In this document: piece by piece, positions 30,986 through 39,650 of the stretch
How the letters are laid out: each line of letters starts with the position of its first letter
Position numbering within the stretch: the stretch's first letter is position 1
NCBI RefSeq assembly: GCF_000284375.1
Contig: NC_017249.1
Location: 1,426,001 to 1,490,000 of the forward strand
From: Bradyrhizobium japonicum USDA 6
GTDB taxonomy: Bacteria; Pseudomonadota; Alphaproteobacteria; Rhizobiales; Xanthobacteraceae
DNA: 64,000 nucleotides
Direction of reading: 5' to 3'
Notes under the pieces: generated by a model
Database searches by the model: none
Seen by the model: the letters and a program-made list of their open reading frames with translations, nothing else
What the model was told of the DNA's origin: nothing
Made by a program: the position numbers and the translations under genes

Positions 30986-31084
30986 TCAGCTGCCGTAGAC
31001 GATCTTGATCTCCCACAGCAGGACGATGATAGCCGTGATCAAGGTGATCGCGGCCAACGCACTTTCCAAGGAAGCGACTCTCAT
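30986..31084 (-). CDS. 32-residue single-span membrane protein
   Basis: A complete small frame runs from ATG 31084 to TGA. A GCGGAG ribosome site lies six bases upstream of the ATG. The peptide starts MRVASLESA, continues as one hydrophobic helix (ALAAITLITAIIVLLW) and ends EIKIVYGS, so it should insert once in the inner membrane. Codon use and the strong start make chance unlikely. It lies downstream of the acyl-CoA ligase gene on the same strand, 191 bases after its stop, and converges on the thioesterase. No known family is recognised. Confidence 0.62.
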   Translation of the reverse strand: MRVASLESALAAITLITAIIVLLWEIKIVYGS

Positions 31085-31274
31085 TTGATACTCCGCTTCC
31101 CAGCCCCGTCAGCGGTCTAGTTGATTCGTTGATTCGCCTGCAATTGCGCGGAGGGCGTGCCTGAAAAGTCCCTTCCGAGCTGTTGTTCGCGGGTCACAGC
31201 GCCCCGTAGAACCCCGGGGTCCGGCCGCGGGAATCCGTGCGGTGCTGCCTGCCACAAGTTGCAGATCGGGATGA

Positions 31275-32837
31275 CTACCCCACCATCCGGTCCCGTCCGC
31301 TCCAGAAGCCTGCGCGCAGCACCTTCTTGTCGACCTTGCCGACGCCGGTCATCGGCAGCTGCTTGACGAACCGGATCTGCTTCGGTGCATGTGCCGAGCC
31401 TTTTCGCGTCTTCACCAGATTGATCAGCTCGTCCGGATCAGGCTTTGCCCCCTCGCGCGGCACGACGATGGCGGTGACGGCTTCGCCCCATTTCTCGTCG
31501 GGAATGCCCACAACCGCGACCATCGCAACATCCGCATGCTGCGACAGCACGTCCTCGACCTCGCGCGGAAAAATGTTGAAGCCGCCGGAGACGATCATGT
31601 CCTTCTTGCGGTCGAGGATGAACATGTAGCCGCGCTCGTCCTTGCGCGCGACGTCGCCGGTGTGGACCCAGCCATTCTTCAGCGTCTCGGCGGTGATGTC
31701 GGGCCGCTTCCAGTATTCGGCCATGACATGCGGCGCGCGCACGCAGATCTCGCCGGCTTCGCCCGTCTTCACTTCCTGGTCGTTGTCGTCGAGGATCCCG
31801 ACCTCGCAGGTCGAGATCGGGAAGCCGCAGGACAGGAACAGCTCCGGCGTCCTGGGATCATGATCCGCCTTTCGCAGCACCGAAATCGGATAGCATTCGG
31901 TCTGCCCGTAAAGCTGCGAGAACACCGGCCCAATGCGGTCGATGCCCTCGACCAGCCGGCTCGGTGACATCGCGGAAGCGCCGTAGAGCACGAGCTCCAG
32001 TGAGGACAGATCGGTCCTGCTCAAGGCGGGATGATCGAGCAGCACATAGATCATGGTCGGCACGAACAGCGTGAAATTGATGCGCTCGCGCGAGATCGTC
32101 GCCAGCACCGCCTCGGGATCGAAGCCTTTCAGCATATGCACGGTGCCCCCGCGCATCAGGGTCGGCACCACTTTCGTGCCGGCGACATGGCTGATCGGGG
32201 CGACCGCGAGATAGTGCGGGATGTCCGGGATCTCGAAGTCGGCGAGGATCGCGGCAGCACCACCGGCGTTCTCGCGGTGATAGCGCAGCGCGCCCTTGGA
32301 TTTGCCGGTCGTGCCGCCGGTGTAATTCAGCGTGGCGAGATCGTCGGGGCCGGCGAAGCAATGCGCGCTGGCGTGGCCTTCGATCTCGATCGCCTGCAAC
32401 AGGTCGACGCCATAGTCGGCGGCTCCCATGGTGAAGACAGCCTTGAGCCGGCTCGCACTCGCGGCAAGCTCGCCGCCGCGATCGCGGAAGGTGGCGGCAT
32501 CGACCACCAGCATCTCGGCCTCGGAATCCTCGAGCTGGAAGAGCTGGTCTGCCCGCGATCCCAGCGGATGCAGCCAGGTGACGCAGAGCCTGGATAGTTG
32601 CGCGGCGACGCCGGCGCACCAGGTGTCGGCACGGTTCGCAGTGAGGAAGGCGACGCGCGCGCCGGGCTGCAAGCCAAGCCGCATGAACACCGCCTGGATG
32701 CGTCCGATCAGGTCGATGGTGCCCTGATAGCTCAGCGATCCACCGGGCCAGGCGAAAGCGGTGCGGCCGGGATAGCGCGACAGTGCCCGCAGCGTCTGCG
32801 CGCAAGTCGGGGACGATGCGTGGAGCGGATCGGACAT
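31275..32837 (-). CDS. Acyl-CoA synthetase (AMP-binding)
   Basis: This 520-residue acyl-adenylate-forming ligase shows the P-loop NYTGGTTGKSKG near residue 170, QLYGQTECYP, and WVHTGDVARKDERGYMFILDRKKDMIVSGGFNIFPREVED near 400-435, with the catalytic lysine in TGVGKVDKK at the end. It activates a carboxylic acid to its CoA ester; the acid is not evident, although medium-chain or aromatic acids are common for this branch. An ACGGGGA region precedes ATG 32837. A long upstream extension of the frame is antisense to the second nitronate monooxygenase gene and is not real. Confidence 0.92.
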   Translation of the reverse strand: MSDPLHASSPTCAQTLRALSRYPGRTAFAWPGGSLSYQGTIDLIGRIQAVFMRLGLQPGARVAFLTANRADTWCAGVAAQLSRLCVTWLHPLGSRADQLFQLEDSEAEMLVVDAATFRDRGGELAASASRLKAVFTMGAADYGVDLLQAIEIEGHASAHCFAGPDDLATLNYTGGTTGKSKGALRYHRENAGGAAAILADFEIPDIPHYLAVAPISHVAGTKVVPTLMRGGTVHMLKGFDPEAVLATISRERINFTLFVPTMIYVLLDHPALSRTDLSSLELVLYGASAMSPSRLVEGIDRIGPVFSQLYGQTECYPISVLRKADHDPRTPELFLSCGFPISTCEVGILDDNDQEVKTGEAGEICVRAPHVMAEYWKRPDITAETLKNGWVHTGDVARKDERGYMFILDRKKDMIVSGGFNIFPREVEDVLSQHADVAMVAVVGIPDEKWGEAVTAIVVPREGAKPDPDELINLVKTRKGSAHAPKQIRFVKQLPMTGVGKVDKKVLRAGFWSGRDRMVG

Positions 32838-32945
32838 ATGTTTCCCCGTTGCTTTGTCATCGGCTTTTGACGTGCCAATGTTTGCGCGCAACGCTAGCAC
32901 AGGGAAGGCGGGATGGAACGACAAAGCCCGCGCAAGGAGGCGTGA

Positions 32946-33911
32946 GTGGCATCCGATCGACTGCAACACTTCCGTGATCGTCTCGCTTTGCCTCTGATTG
33001 CAGCGCCGATGTTTCTGGTGTCGGGCTTCGAGCTCATGGTCGCGGCCTGTCGCAATGGCGTGATCGGCAGCTTCCCCACCGTGAATTGCCGCAGCACGGA
33101 ACAGCTCGAGGCGTGGTTCGCAGAGATCGAAGCGCGACTGCGGCAACACGAAGATCACACAGGTCGCAAGGCCGCGCCGCTTTGCCCGAACCTGATCGTG
33201 CATCGCTCCAACGCGCGGCTGGAGCAGGATCTCGCCGTGCTGCTGCGACACAAGCCGGAGATCGTCATCACCTCTGTTGGGTCGCCCGCGCCGGTGTTGA
33301 AGCCGCTGCACGATGCCGGCGCGCTGGTGTTGGTAGACGTGGCCTCGATCCGCCACGCCCAGCGCGCGGCGGAAGCCGGCGCCGACGGGCTCGTGCTGCT
33401 CACCGCGGGCGCAGGCGGGCAGACCGGCTGGCTCAATCCGTTCGCGTTCGTCCGCGCGGTGCGCGCGTTCTTTGACGGCGTCATCGTGCTCGCCGGAGGC
33501 ATCAGCGACGGCCGCGCGCTCCATGCGGCTGGAGTCCTCGGCTGCGATCTCGGCTATATGGGCACGAAATTCATCGCGACGCGCGAGAGCATGGCGGACG
33601 AGCGCCACAAGGAGATGCTGGTCGACAGCAACGCCGACGACATCCTGCTTACCACCGCGTTCACGGGGTTGCAGACCAGCATGCTGAAGCCGTCGATCGT
33701 GGCTGCGGGCCTTGAACCCGACGATCTGCCGGCGCGTGGCGCGATTGACATCGGCAAGGACATTGACGTCGACGCGCGCGAAAACCGCCCGAAACGCTGG
33801 CGCGATATCTGGAGCGGAGGACACGCGACATCGGGCGTGACCGACGTGATGGCGGTCGACGATCTCGTGGCGCGGACCCTCGCCGAATATCGCGATGCGG
33901 GCGGGCGGTAG
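32946..33911 (+). CDS. Nitronate monooxygenase family protein (paralogue 2)
   Basis: The 321-residue NMO-like flavoprotein starts at a GTG with an AGGAGG ribosome site five bases upstream. It aligns throughout with the product of 28937: PLIAAPMFLVSGFELMVAACRNGVIGSFPTVNCR, AEAGADGLVLLTAGAGGQTGW, VLAGGISDGRALHAAGVLGCDLGYMGTKFIATRES. The two diverge enough to have different substrates. It is divergent from the acyl-CoA ligase gene with 108 bases between starts, so both may share control. Confidence 0.9.
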   Translation: MASDRLQHFRDRLALPLIAAPMFLVSGFELMVAACRNGVIGSFPTVNCRSTEQLEAWFAEIEARLRQHEDHTGRKAAPLCPNLIVHRSNARLEQDLAVLLRHKPEIVITSVGSPAPVLKPLHDAGALVLVDVASIRHAQRAAEAGADGLVLLTAGAGGQTGWLNPFAFVRAVRAFFDGVIVLAGGISDGRALHAAGVLGCDLGYMGTKFIATRESMADERHKEMLVDSNADDILLTTAFTGLQTSMLKPSIVAAGLEPDDLPARGAIDIGKDIDVDARENRPKRWRDIWSGGHATSGVTDVMAVDDLVARTLAEYRDAGGR

Positions 33912-34073
33912 GCGGCATCCTTCCCCTCGCGCGTTTGCGGGAGAGGGAGGGGCCGTCGCTTCCGATCACAGTTAATCGAGCGCGCCTCCGCGGCCCCGTA
34001 CTTAACGGCAGATTAACCAACGCCCGCCAAGAATCCCCTCACGGCCGCCAATCAGGACCGAGAGGGACAGGCG

Positions 34074-34322
34074 ATGGACTTCGATTTTCTCAATAGCAAG
34101 ACAGCCGCGACGCTGGACGAGATCCGGGTCCGCGTGGCCCATGCCCTGGCCCGTCATCCGCTGTGCCGCAACGTGCGCTTCGACATCGTCAGCGTCCCCC
34201 GCACCCGCCGGGGCGGCAACTGGACGGTGACCCTGCAATCGGTCGAGCCGCGCGCGGTCTGGGAGGCTTCCGAGATCGTCGCCGACATCCAGGATGCCTA
34301 CGACCTCGCGCTAGCTGCCTGA
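34074..34322 (+). CDS. Conserved small protein of unknown function
   Basis: The 82-residue soluble protein begins at ATG 34074 after a GAGAGGGACAGG ribosome region. It has no signal or membrane helix. An N-terminal helix (KTAATLDEIRVRVAHALARHPLCRNV) is followed by two strands (VRFDIVSVPR, GNWTVTLQSV) and a final helix (WEASEIVADIQDAYDLALAA), which suggests a compact alpha/beta fold. No function is known. Confidence 0.72.
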   Translation: MDFDFLNSKTAATLDEIRVRVAHALARHPLCRNVRFDIVSVPRTRRGGNWTVTLQSVEPRAVWEASEIVADIQDAYDLALAA

Positions 34323-34453
34323 TTTCCCTGAAATTTCAGGGCATGTCGCTGTAGTCCGCGCGATTGCCGTTACGATGGCACCGTTCGGCCTTAATTACCG
34401 CCCAGTTTCCGGGCACTGATCACGTGGACTTGACGCCGGGCGCGGAGAGACGT

Positions 34454-35161
34454 TTGTCGAAAGCCATCACCATCGTCGTGCTGACCTGTTTCCTCGTCCT
34501 CGGCGCGGCAACCACTGCCATCCTCGGCCGTGACAGCGTGCCCAGCGTCAGCGCCGAGATGATCACGCAGGCCCCGCCGAAGCCGCTCGCGACCAACCGC
34601 GCCGCCAAGGCCGACCGTCTGGTTCCGACGCTGGCGCTGGCTTCGGCCGCGATCGAGCCGGTGCAGGTGCCCGCCGACAGGCTTTCGCAGACCCCGGCGC
34701 TGACCGAGCCGCTGCGCCAGGCCTTCGCCGCCGCCACGCCGTCCGACTTCCCGATGCCCAAGGCAAGCGCGCATGATGCGCCGGCCGCCGCAGAGCTTCC
34801 TGCCGTCGAAGTCCCGGCCAAGCCGAAGGTCGTCGCCAAGCCGCCGCCGCAGAAATCCTATTCGCTGCTGTCCGAGGCCCAGATCGCGGGCATCAGGGAT
34901 CGCCTGAAGCTGTCGTCGTCGCAGGAATATTACTGGCCATCGGTCGAGACCGCGTTGCGCAACGTCGTCCGCAAGATCTCGGCAAACAAGCTCTCCAATC
35001 CGAACGCGCCGGGCGTGCCGATCGATCCGAATTGCGACGAGGTCCAGCAATTGAAATCGGCCGCAATGCCGCTGCTGTTCCAACTGCGCGACGACCAGAA
35101 AGAAGAAGTGCGCAAGCTCGCCCGCATCATCGGGCTGGAGAAGGTCGCGCAGCAGATCTGA
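34454..35161 (+). CDS. Membrane-anchored/exported protein with LTxxQ-like helical C-terminus
   Basis: The 235-residue protein begins at TTG 34454, five bases after GGAGAG; a GTG at 34424 is the alternative. An N-terminal hydrophobic helix (AITIVVLTCFLVLGAATTAIL) acts as signal or anchor, then comes an Ala/Pro-rich linker (about 40-140) and a helical end with RDRLKLSSSQEYYWPSVETALRNVV and KSAAMPLLFQLRDDQKEEVRKLARIIGL. This resembles the LTxxQ repeats of Spy/CpxP-like periplasmic proteins, but the match is weak. It should act in the periplasm. Confidence 0.7.
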   Translation: MSKAITIVVLTCFLVLGAATTAILGRDSVPSVSAEMITQAPPKPLATNRAAKADRLVPTLALASAAIEPVQVPADRLSQTPALTEPLRQAFAAATPSDFPMPKASAHDAPAAAELPAVEVPAKPKVVAKPPPQKSYSLLSEAQIAGIRDRLKLSSSQEYYWPSVETALRNVVRKISANKLSNPNAPGVPIDPNCDEVQQLKSAAMPLLFQLRDDQKEEVRKLARIIGLEKVAQQI

Positions 35162-35248
35162 CGCGCAAGTTCCTCCGGGAACTGCGCCCCGTATCGGGAA
35201 CATCCGGCAATCGACAAACGTTGCCCGCTCCAAAGAGGGAGTGGATCA

Positions 35249-35920
35249 ATGCGCGCCTCGACAGCCTATTTCGTCGGTGCCGGAACGATTGTCGCGGCCA
35301 TCGCCACTGGTCTTGGCGGCGGCATCGTCGCCGGCAATATCATGAATCCGGTTTCGTCCAAGCAGGGCCCGGACACGAGCAAGATGGCGCAGCGCGCTGA
35401 AGCCGCCAAACCCGCGACGACGAACGCGCCATCCGAGCGTTTGCAATATCTCACCGGCTCGCAAGCCTTCGGCGCCATGATCGCCGCGCCGGCACAGGCC
35501 GAAGCCAAATCCGAACCCGCAAGGTCCGACACGCAGGCAAGTCAGGCGAACGCCGAGCCGCCAGCGCCGCAGCCTTCCCAGGCGGCCGCGGCCGAGCCGC
35601 CCAAGCCGGCACCAGACGGCGCAAGGCCTGCCGAGCAGCAGGCATCGACAGAGCCGCCATCCTCACCCGACAACGCCTATGCCAAGGCCAGGGATTCCGA
35701 TGTGAAGCGCGCCGCGTCCGAACGGCGCCGCATGGAGCGCCGCGAGCGCTGGGCCGAGCGCCGGCACTATGACCCCCGCGAGCCGCGTGGCATGCGCGAC
35801 CGCACCGATTGGGATGACGTCGCGCGCAACATCCGCGAAGATTCCGATGCGCGCGATGTCGCGAGCCCGCCGCGCGGCGGCTTGCCGCAGATCAGGCTGT
35901 TCGGGCCCGACGATGATTAG
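35249..35920 (+). CDS. Membrane-anchored low-complexity protein of unknown function
   Basis: The 223-residue protein has an N-terminal transmembrane helix (AYFVGAGTIVAAIATGLGGGIVAGNIM), an Ala/Pro/Glu-rich middle (about 70-150) and a strongly basic and acidic segment (KRAASERRRMERRERWAERRHYDPREPRG), ending LPQIRLFGPDDD. An AGAGGGAG ribosome site precedes the ATG. The layout is that of a periplasmic stalk protein. Function is unknown. Confidence 0.72.
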   Translation: MRASTAYFVGAGTIVAAIATGLGGGIVAGNIMNPVSSKQGPDTSKMAQRAEAAKPATTNAPSERLQYLTGSQAFGAMIAAPAQAEAKSEPARSDTQASQANAEPPAPQPSQAAAAEPPKPAPDGARPAEQQASTEPPSSPDNAYAKARDSDVKRAASERRRMERRERWAERRHYDPREPRGMRDRTDWDDVARNIREDSDARDVASPPRGGLPQIRLFGPDDD

Positions 35921-36280
35921 CGCGCATCTCCGCCGTCGCGCACGCGATCGTGAGCGACGGTTCGTTCTGCGGACGCGCTTGCCTCGAATTTCAACTTCCA
36001 GACGATCTCCGTTCAATGCATGATTGGCGTGGCTAGCCAAAGGCCGCGTCATGGGCGTAGCGCTGTTAGCTTCGGGTCGCTCCTTCGCGCCGTACGGCGA
36101 AGGCGTCACCGCGCCGACGCCGGTTGATAGAGCCGGCATTGCCTGGCTGCTCCATTTTCTCGCGCGACACGCGCGGAATCGCGGCTTCACCGCGCTGCAA
36201 TTGCCCTCGAAGGCGGACGGCGGGGCGGCCTTCTCGATTGACCTCACTTATCTCGCATTGCAAACCTTTTAGAGGTTTCC
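35921..36280. other. Intergenic region without a convincing gene
   Basis: An 82-codon plus-strand frame (36024-36272) and overlapping minus-strand frames exist, but none has a ribosome site or protein-like composition. Nothing else is evident apart from the probable promoter region of the membrane protein gene at 36281. Confidence 0.5.
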
Positions 36281-36748
36281 ATGTCGATACATCTGTTGTG
36301 GACGTCCGCGGACAGTCTCATCGTTGCCTTTGCACTCGCATTCATCGTTCCGCAACGGCATGTGCTGCCGCTCATTCTGATGTTCGGCGCTTGCGATGCG
36401 CTGGGTTCCGCGCTCGGCGTCACGATGCAGGTCGCGGGCGGGCTCGCAGCGATCCTGTTGATCGCGTGCGGCGCATCGCTGGTGGTACGCTACCCCATCG
36501 CGCAACGTCTTCTGAATGCGCCGGGCTGGTTCTATGTGCTGCCACCGCTGCTGGCGATCGACAATCTCGTGTCGCCTACGCCTGATGCGCCGGCCGTTGC
36601 CGCACTGTCGAGCGCGATCATGGCCGGGCTCGGCTTTGCCTGCGGATCCGTCGTGTCGCGCGGGTGGCGCGCAGGCTTGCGCGACGTACGACCGCTTGCA
36701 GCGGCTTGCCTGATTGCGGCCGGAAGCCTCCTCGCCTACGGAGCCTGA
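36281..36748 (+). CDS. Multi-pass membrane protein (weakly MntP-like)
   Basis: The 155-residue protein has five or six hydrophobic segments. WTSADSLIVAFALAFIVPQRHVLPLILMFGACDALGSALG and LAIDNLVSPTPDAP carry aspartates inside helices, reminiscent of MntP-type manganese exporters, where such residues bind metal. This assignment is tentative. The gene ends one base before the ATG of the propeller protein, so the pair is probably translated together. Confidence 0.72.
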   Translation: MSIHLLWTSADSLIVAFALAFIVPQRHVLPLILMFGACDALGSALGVTMQVAGGLAAILLIACGASLVVRYPIAQRLLNAPGWFYVLPPLLAIDNLVSPTPDAPAVAALSSAIMAGLGFACGSVVSRGWRAGLRDVRPLAAACLIAAGSLLAYGA

Positions 36749-36749
36749 C

Positions 36750-38648
36750 ATGGTCGCCTCCGTCACGACCCGCAGCTACGACCGTGCCCGTACCGGTACG
36801 AACAATTCCGAGACGGTGCTGACGGCGACCGCCGTCCGCACCAGGGGCATCGTCAAACTCTTCAGCCTTCCGATTCCCGACGATCCCAGGCTCGAGGCGC
36901 AGCCGCTGGCGGTCGGCGGCGTGCACACAGCCGACGGCAAGACCCGCGACCTGATCTTCCAGGCCAGCATGGGCAATTGGGTCTATGCATTCGACGCTGT
37001 GAGCGGCGAGAAGATCTGGGCGACCAACCTCGGACGTCCCATCGTCGGAACGAGGGCGATCGACGGCCACATGACCAACGTCCATTGGGGCATTCTCTCG
37101 ACCCCGGTGATCGACGAGGGGGCGGGCATTCTCTATGCCTGCGCCTGGATCAGCGACGACGGCAGCGTCGCCAAGGGGCAGCATTTCCTCGCGGCGCTGC
37201 GGATCCGCGACGGCTCGAAGGTGCACGGGCTGCTGAACCTGGAGGGCGCGGTCTACACGCCGCCGAACGGCCTACCGGTGCAGAAATTCATCTCGGCCCA
37301 GCGCAAGCAGCGCAGCGCCCTGACGCTGACGCGGAACCACGTGCTGATTCCCTTCGGCACGATCGCCGAGACCTCGAAGACGGCGCGCGGCTGGCTGCTC
37401 GCGGTCGATGTCCATGCCTGGCGGCTCGCGACGTCGTGGTGCTCCACCGTCACCGGCTCCGGCGGCGGGCTGTGGCAGAGCGGGGCCGGCCCGGCCCTCG
37501 CTCCCGACGGTTCAATCTACGTCATCACCGGCAACGGGGCATTCTCGCCGCAGCATGGCGATTTCGGCGAGAGCATCGTGCGGCTCGCCTTGCACACCGG
37601 AAGCCATGCGCATTTCGAAGTCATGTCGTGGTGGGCGCCATGGACCGACGCCAACCGGGTCGGCGCGGCCGCAGACGCAGACGCAGCAACCGCCGACGAT
37701 GACGACAATGACGAACTGGCGTTGCCGTCGAACGTTTCCCTGCCCTCCGTGATCGCGCATGCAAGGCGCATGGGAATGCCACTGAAGCCGCGGTATGCGC
37801 GCGAGATGCCGCATGTCGAGGTCACCTCCGGTCGCAGTGCAACCGATGCGCAGATCGCGCCGGTCGTGGCGCATCACATGGAGGCGATGAACGAGTCGAT
37901 GTGGGGCGATCAGGATTTCGGTTCCGGCGGTCCGGTCTATGTCGCCTCCGCCCATGCCATTCTGGCCGCGGGCAAGGACGGCATCCTCTATACCGGCAAT
38001 GCCAATGCGCTCGGCAAGACGCAGCCGGGCGAACTTGTGGCCGGGCATTTCGCGGCGAACTACAACAGGCTTCGCATGCCACCGATCCTGTACACGTATT
38101 TCGATCCCGCCGTGCCGCCGGCGCCGGCGTCACCGATGGAGCTGAATCTGTTTCCCGGCGGCGCCACGCGGCATCTGCATGGCACGCCGCTGCTGTTCCA
38201 GTCCGCCACCCACGGCACCATGCATTTCGTCGGCGGCGAGAACAGCGCCTTGCGGGCCTGGTCGATTACGGCCGACGGGAGAACGACCTATCTCGCCGGG
38301 GGCAACGAGATCGCCTCGCCGCAATCGCCGCGTCCGCCGGGCGGCATGCCCGGCTGGAGCATCACGCTTGCCGCCAACAACGGCACCGATGGCATCATCG
38401 TGGCGATGGTGCCCTATCAGGACAGCAACATGATTCTCAGTCCGGGCCGCTTCCTGGTCTACGACGCGCAGAATTTCGCCACCAATCCGGATGGCTCCAA
38501 ACGGCTCCAGGTGATCTGGGACAGCGAGGACTGGGGGCCGGAGCACGCCTTCATGCATCCCAAGTTCAACCGTCCGATCGTCTGGAAAGGCCGCATCTAT
38601 CGCCCGACTTATGACGGCCGCATCGACGTCTATGGCCTGACGACCTAG
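36750..38648 (+). CDS. PQQ-like beta-propeller repeat protein
   Basis: The 632-residue protein begins SYDRARTGTNNSETVLTATAV, the usual opening of secreted quinoprotein-like propellers, and has repeated blades such as NWVYAFDAVSGEKIWATNLG, GPALAPDGSIYVITGNGAF and HAILAAGKDGILYTGNANALG. An acidic insert (AAADADAATADDDDNDELAL) splits the middle. No signal peptide is visible at either candidate start, so either it is cytoplasmic or it leaves by another route. No PQQ ligands can be assigned. It follows the membrane protein gene by one base. Confidence 0.82.
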   Translation: MVASVTTRSYDRARTGTNNSETVLTATAVRTRGIVKLFSLPIPDDPRLEAQPLAVGGVHTADGKTRDLIFQASMGNWVYAFDAVSGEKIWATNLGRPIVGTRAIDGHMTNVHWGILSTPVIDEGAGILYACAWISDDGSVAKGQHFLAALRIRDGSKVHGLLNLEGAVYTPPNGLPVQKFISAQRKQRSALTLTRNHVLIPFGTIAETSKTARGWLLAVDVHAWRLATSWCSTVTGSGGGLWQSGAGPALAPDGSIYVITGNGAFSPQHGDFGESIVRLALHTGSHAHFEVMSWWAPWTDANRVGAAADADAATADDDDNDELALPSNVSLPSVIAHARRMGMPLKPRYAREMPHVEVTSGRSATDAQIAPVVAHHMEAMNESMWGDQDFGSGGPVYVASAHAILAAGKDGILYTGNANALGKTQPGELVAGHFAANYNRLRMPPILYTYFDPAVPPAPASPMELNLFPGGATRHLHGTPLLFQSATHGTMHFVGGENSALRAWSITADGRTTYLAGGNEIASPQSPRPPGGMPGWSITLAANNGTDGIIVAMVPYQDSNMILSPGRFLVYDAQNFATNPDGSKRLQVIWDSEDWGPEHAFMHPKFNRPIVWKGRIYRPTYDGRIDVYGLTT

Positions 38649-38780
38649 CTGCTGTCCCTCTCCCTTCTTTCCCGGGGAGAGGGTGGCTCGCGGCAGAGAG
38701 TCTCTGCTCCGGCTGCGTCGAGGCAGCTCTCATCCGCCTTGCCATTGGCAAGGCACCTTCTCCCACAGAGGGGACGAAGA

Positions 38781-39005
38781 TCACCCGCCGTGCGATTCCA
38801 CCACCTTGCGGCAGGCGTCCGAGAGCTTTGTCTTGTTCTCGCGCAGGCAGGCATTCATCTGTGGCGGCTTGCCGATATGTTCGGCGCAGAATTTGCCGGC
38901 GTCGCCGCGGCAGGCCATCTGCTCCTGCGGCGTCGGACCGGATTGCGCAGCGGCGGGCAGGATGGCGGCAGCGAGCAGCAGCGCGGCAAGGACTGAAGTC
39001 TTCAT
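38781..39005 (-). CDS. Small exported Cys-rich repeat protein
   Basis: The 74-residue product has a signal peptide ending A-A-A and a mature part with four cysteines in the pattern MACRGDAGKFCAEHIGKPPQMNACLRENKTKLSDACRKVV. This is one unit of the cysteine-rich (GLG1-like) repeat found in rhizobial periplasmic proteins. An AGAGGTG ribosome site precedes ATG 39005. Function is unknown. Confidence 0.82.
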   Translation of the reverse strand: MKTSVLAALLLAAAILPAAAQSGPTPQEQMACRGDAGKFCAEHIGKPPQMNACLRENKTKLSDACRKVVESHGG

Positions 39006-39230
39006 GAAACACCTCTTTGGGATTGTGGCGGGTCCCGCTGGGATCGGGTGAGCCGGACCATCTCGCGGAGGGCCGTTGCCGGTCCATGCCATGTTCATGG
39101 CATCGGCTCGCCCGCCGCACCCCCATCTTCATGGCATGTATCCGCGCGCCGTCTTTTGCCATTCAGGCTGCACGTCGGCTGCGAGACCCGGTGATTGCAT
39201 CGGGCGCCGAACGGGAAGCAGGAGAGCAAG

Positions 39231-39512
39231 ATGTCGAAAAACGTGGGAGCGCTGAGCGCCGGGCTGACGGTCATGATGCTCGCGGGCGCGGCGATGGTGT
39301 CGCTGGGCACGAGCCCGGCGCAGGCGGTGGTCTATTGCAAGACGGTCGGCGTGCCCAAGGGCTGCGTGGTGCGGCCGACCGGGGCGGTCGTGGTCGCGCC
39401 GGCCGCCGCGGTCGCGGTGGCGACGCCCGGCGTCGGCGCGCCCGGTGTCGGCGTTCGTGCGGGGACGCCGATGAATCGCGGAGGCCCGGTCAATCGCGTC
39501 GGCGTGCGCTGA
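39231..39512 (+). CDS. Exported Val/Ala/Gly-rich small protein
   Basis: The 93-residue product starts at ATG 39231 after a CAGGAGAG site. A signal peptide (ends A-Q-A) is followed by VVYCKTVGVPKGCVVRPTG with two cysteines and then a low-complexity Val/Ala/Pro/Gly tail ending NRGGPVNRVGVR. Many rhizobia carry such short exported proteins. Function is unknown. Confidence 0.75.
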   Translation: MSKNVGALSAGLTVMMLAGAAMVSLGTSPAQAVVYCKTVGVPKGCVVRPTGAVVVAPAAAVAVATPGVGAPGVGVRAGTPMNRGGPVNRVGVR

Positions 39513-39650
39513 CGATCTCGTTTGATTGAGTTGATTGCATCGCTTCGGGCGAAAGGATGATTTGCGGACGAACCCCCCGTCCTCCGCATCACGATAATCC
39601 GGCCCGTTCCCTCTCTCCGTGCGTCCCACACGTTCGGGGAGGGGGGCTTT

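Noticed and set aside
32838..33824. Upstream extension of the acyl-CoA ligase frame
   Set aside because: It is antisense to the second nitronate monooxygenase gene; homologues begin at about 32837.
36024..36272. 82-codon frame between the low-complexity protein and the MntP-like gene
   Set aside because: It has no ribosome site, weak composition, and competing frames on the other strand.
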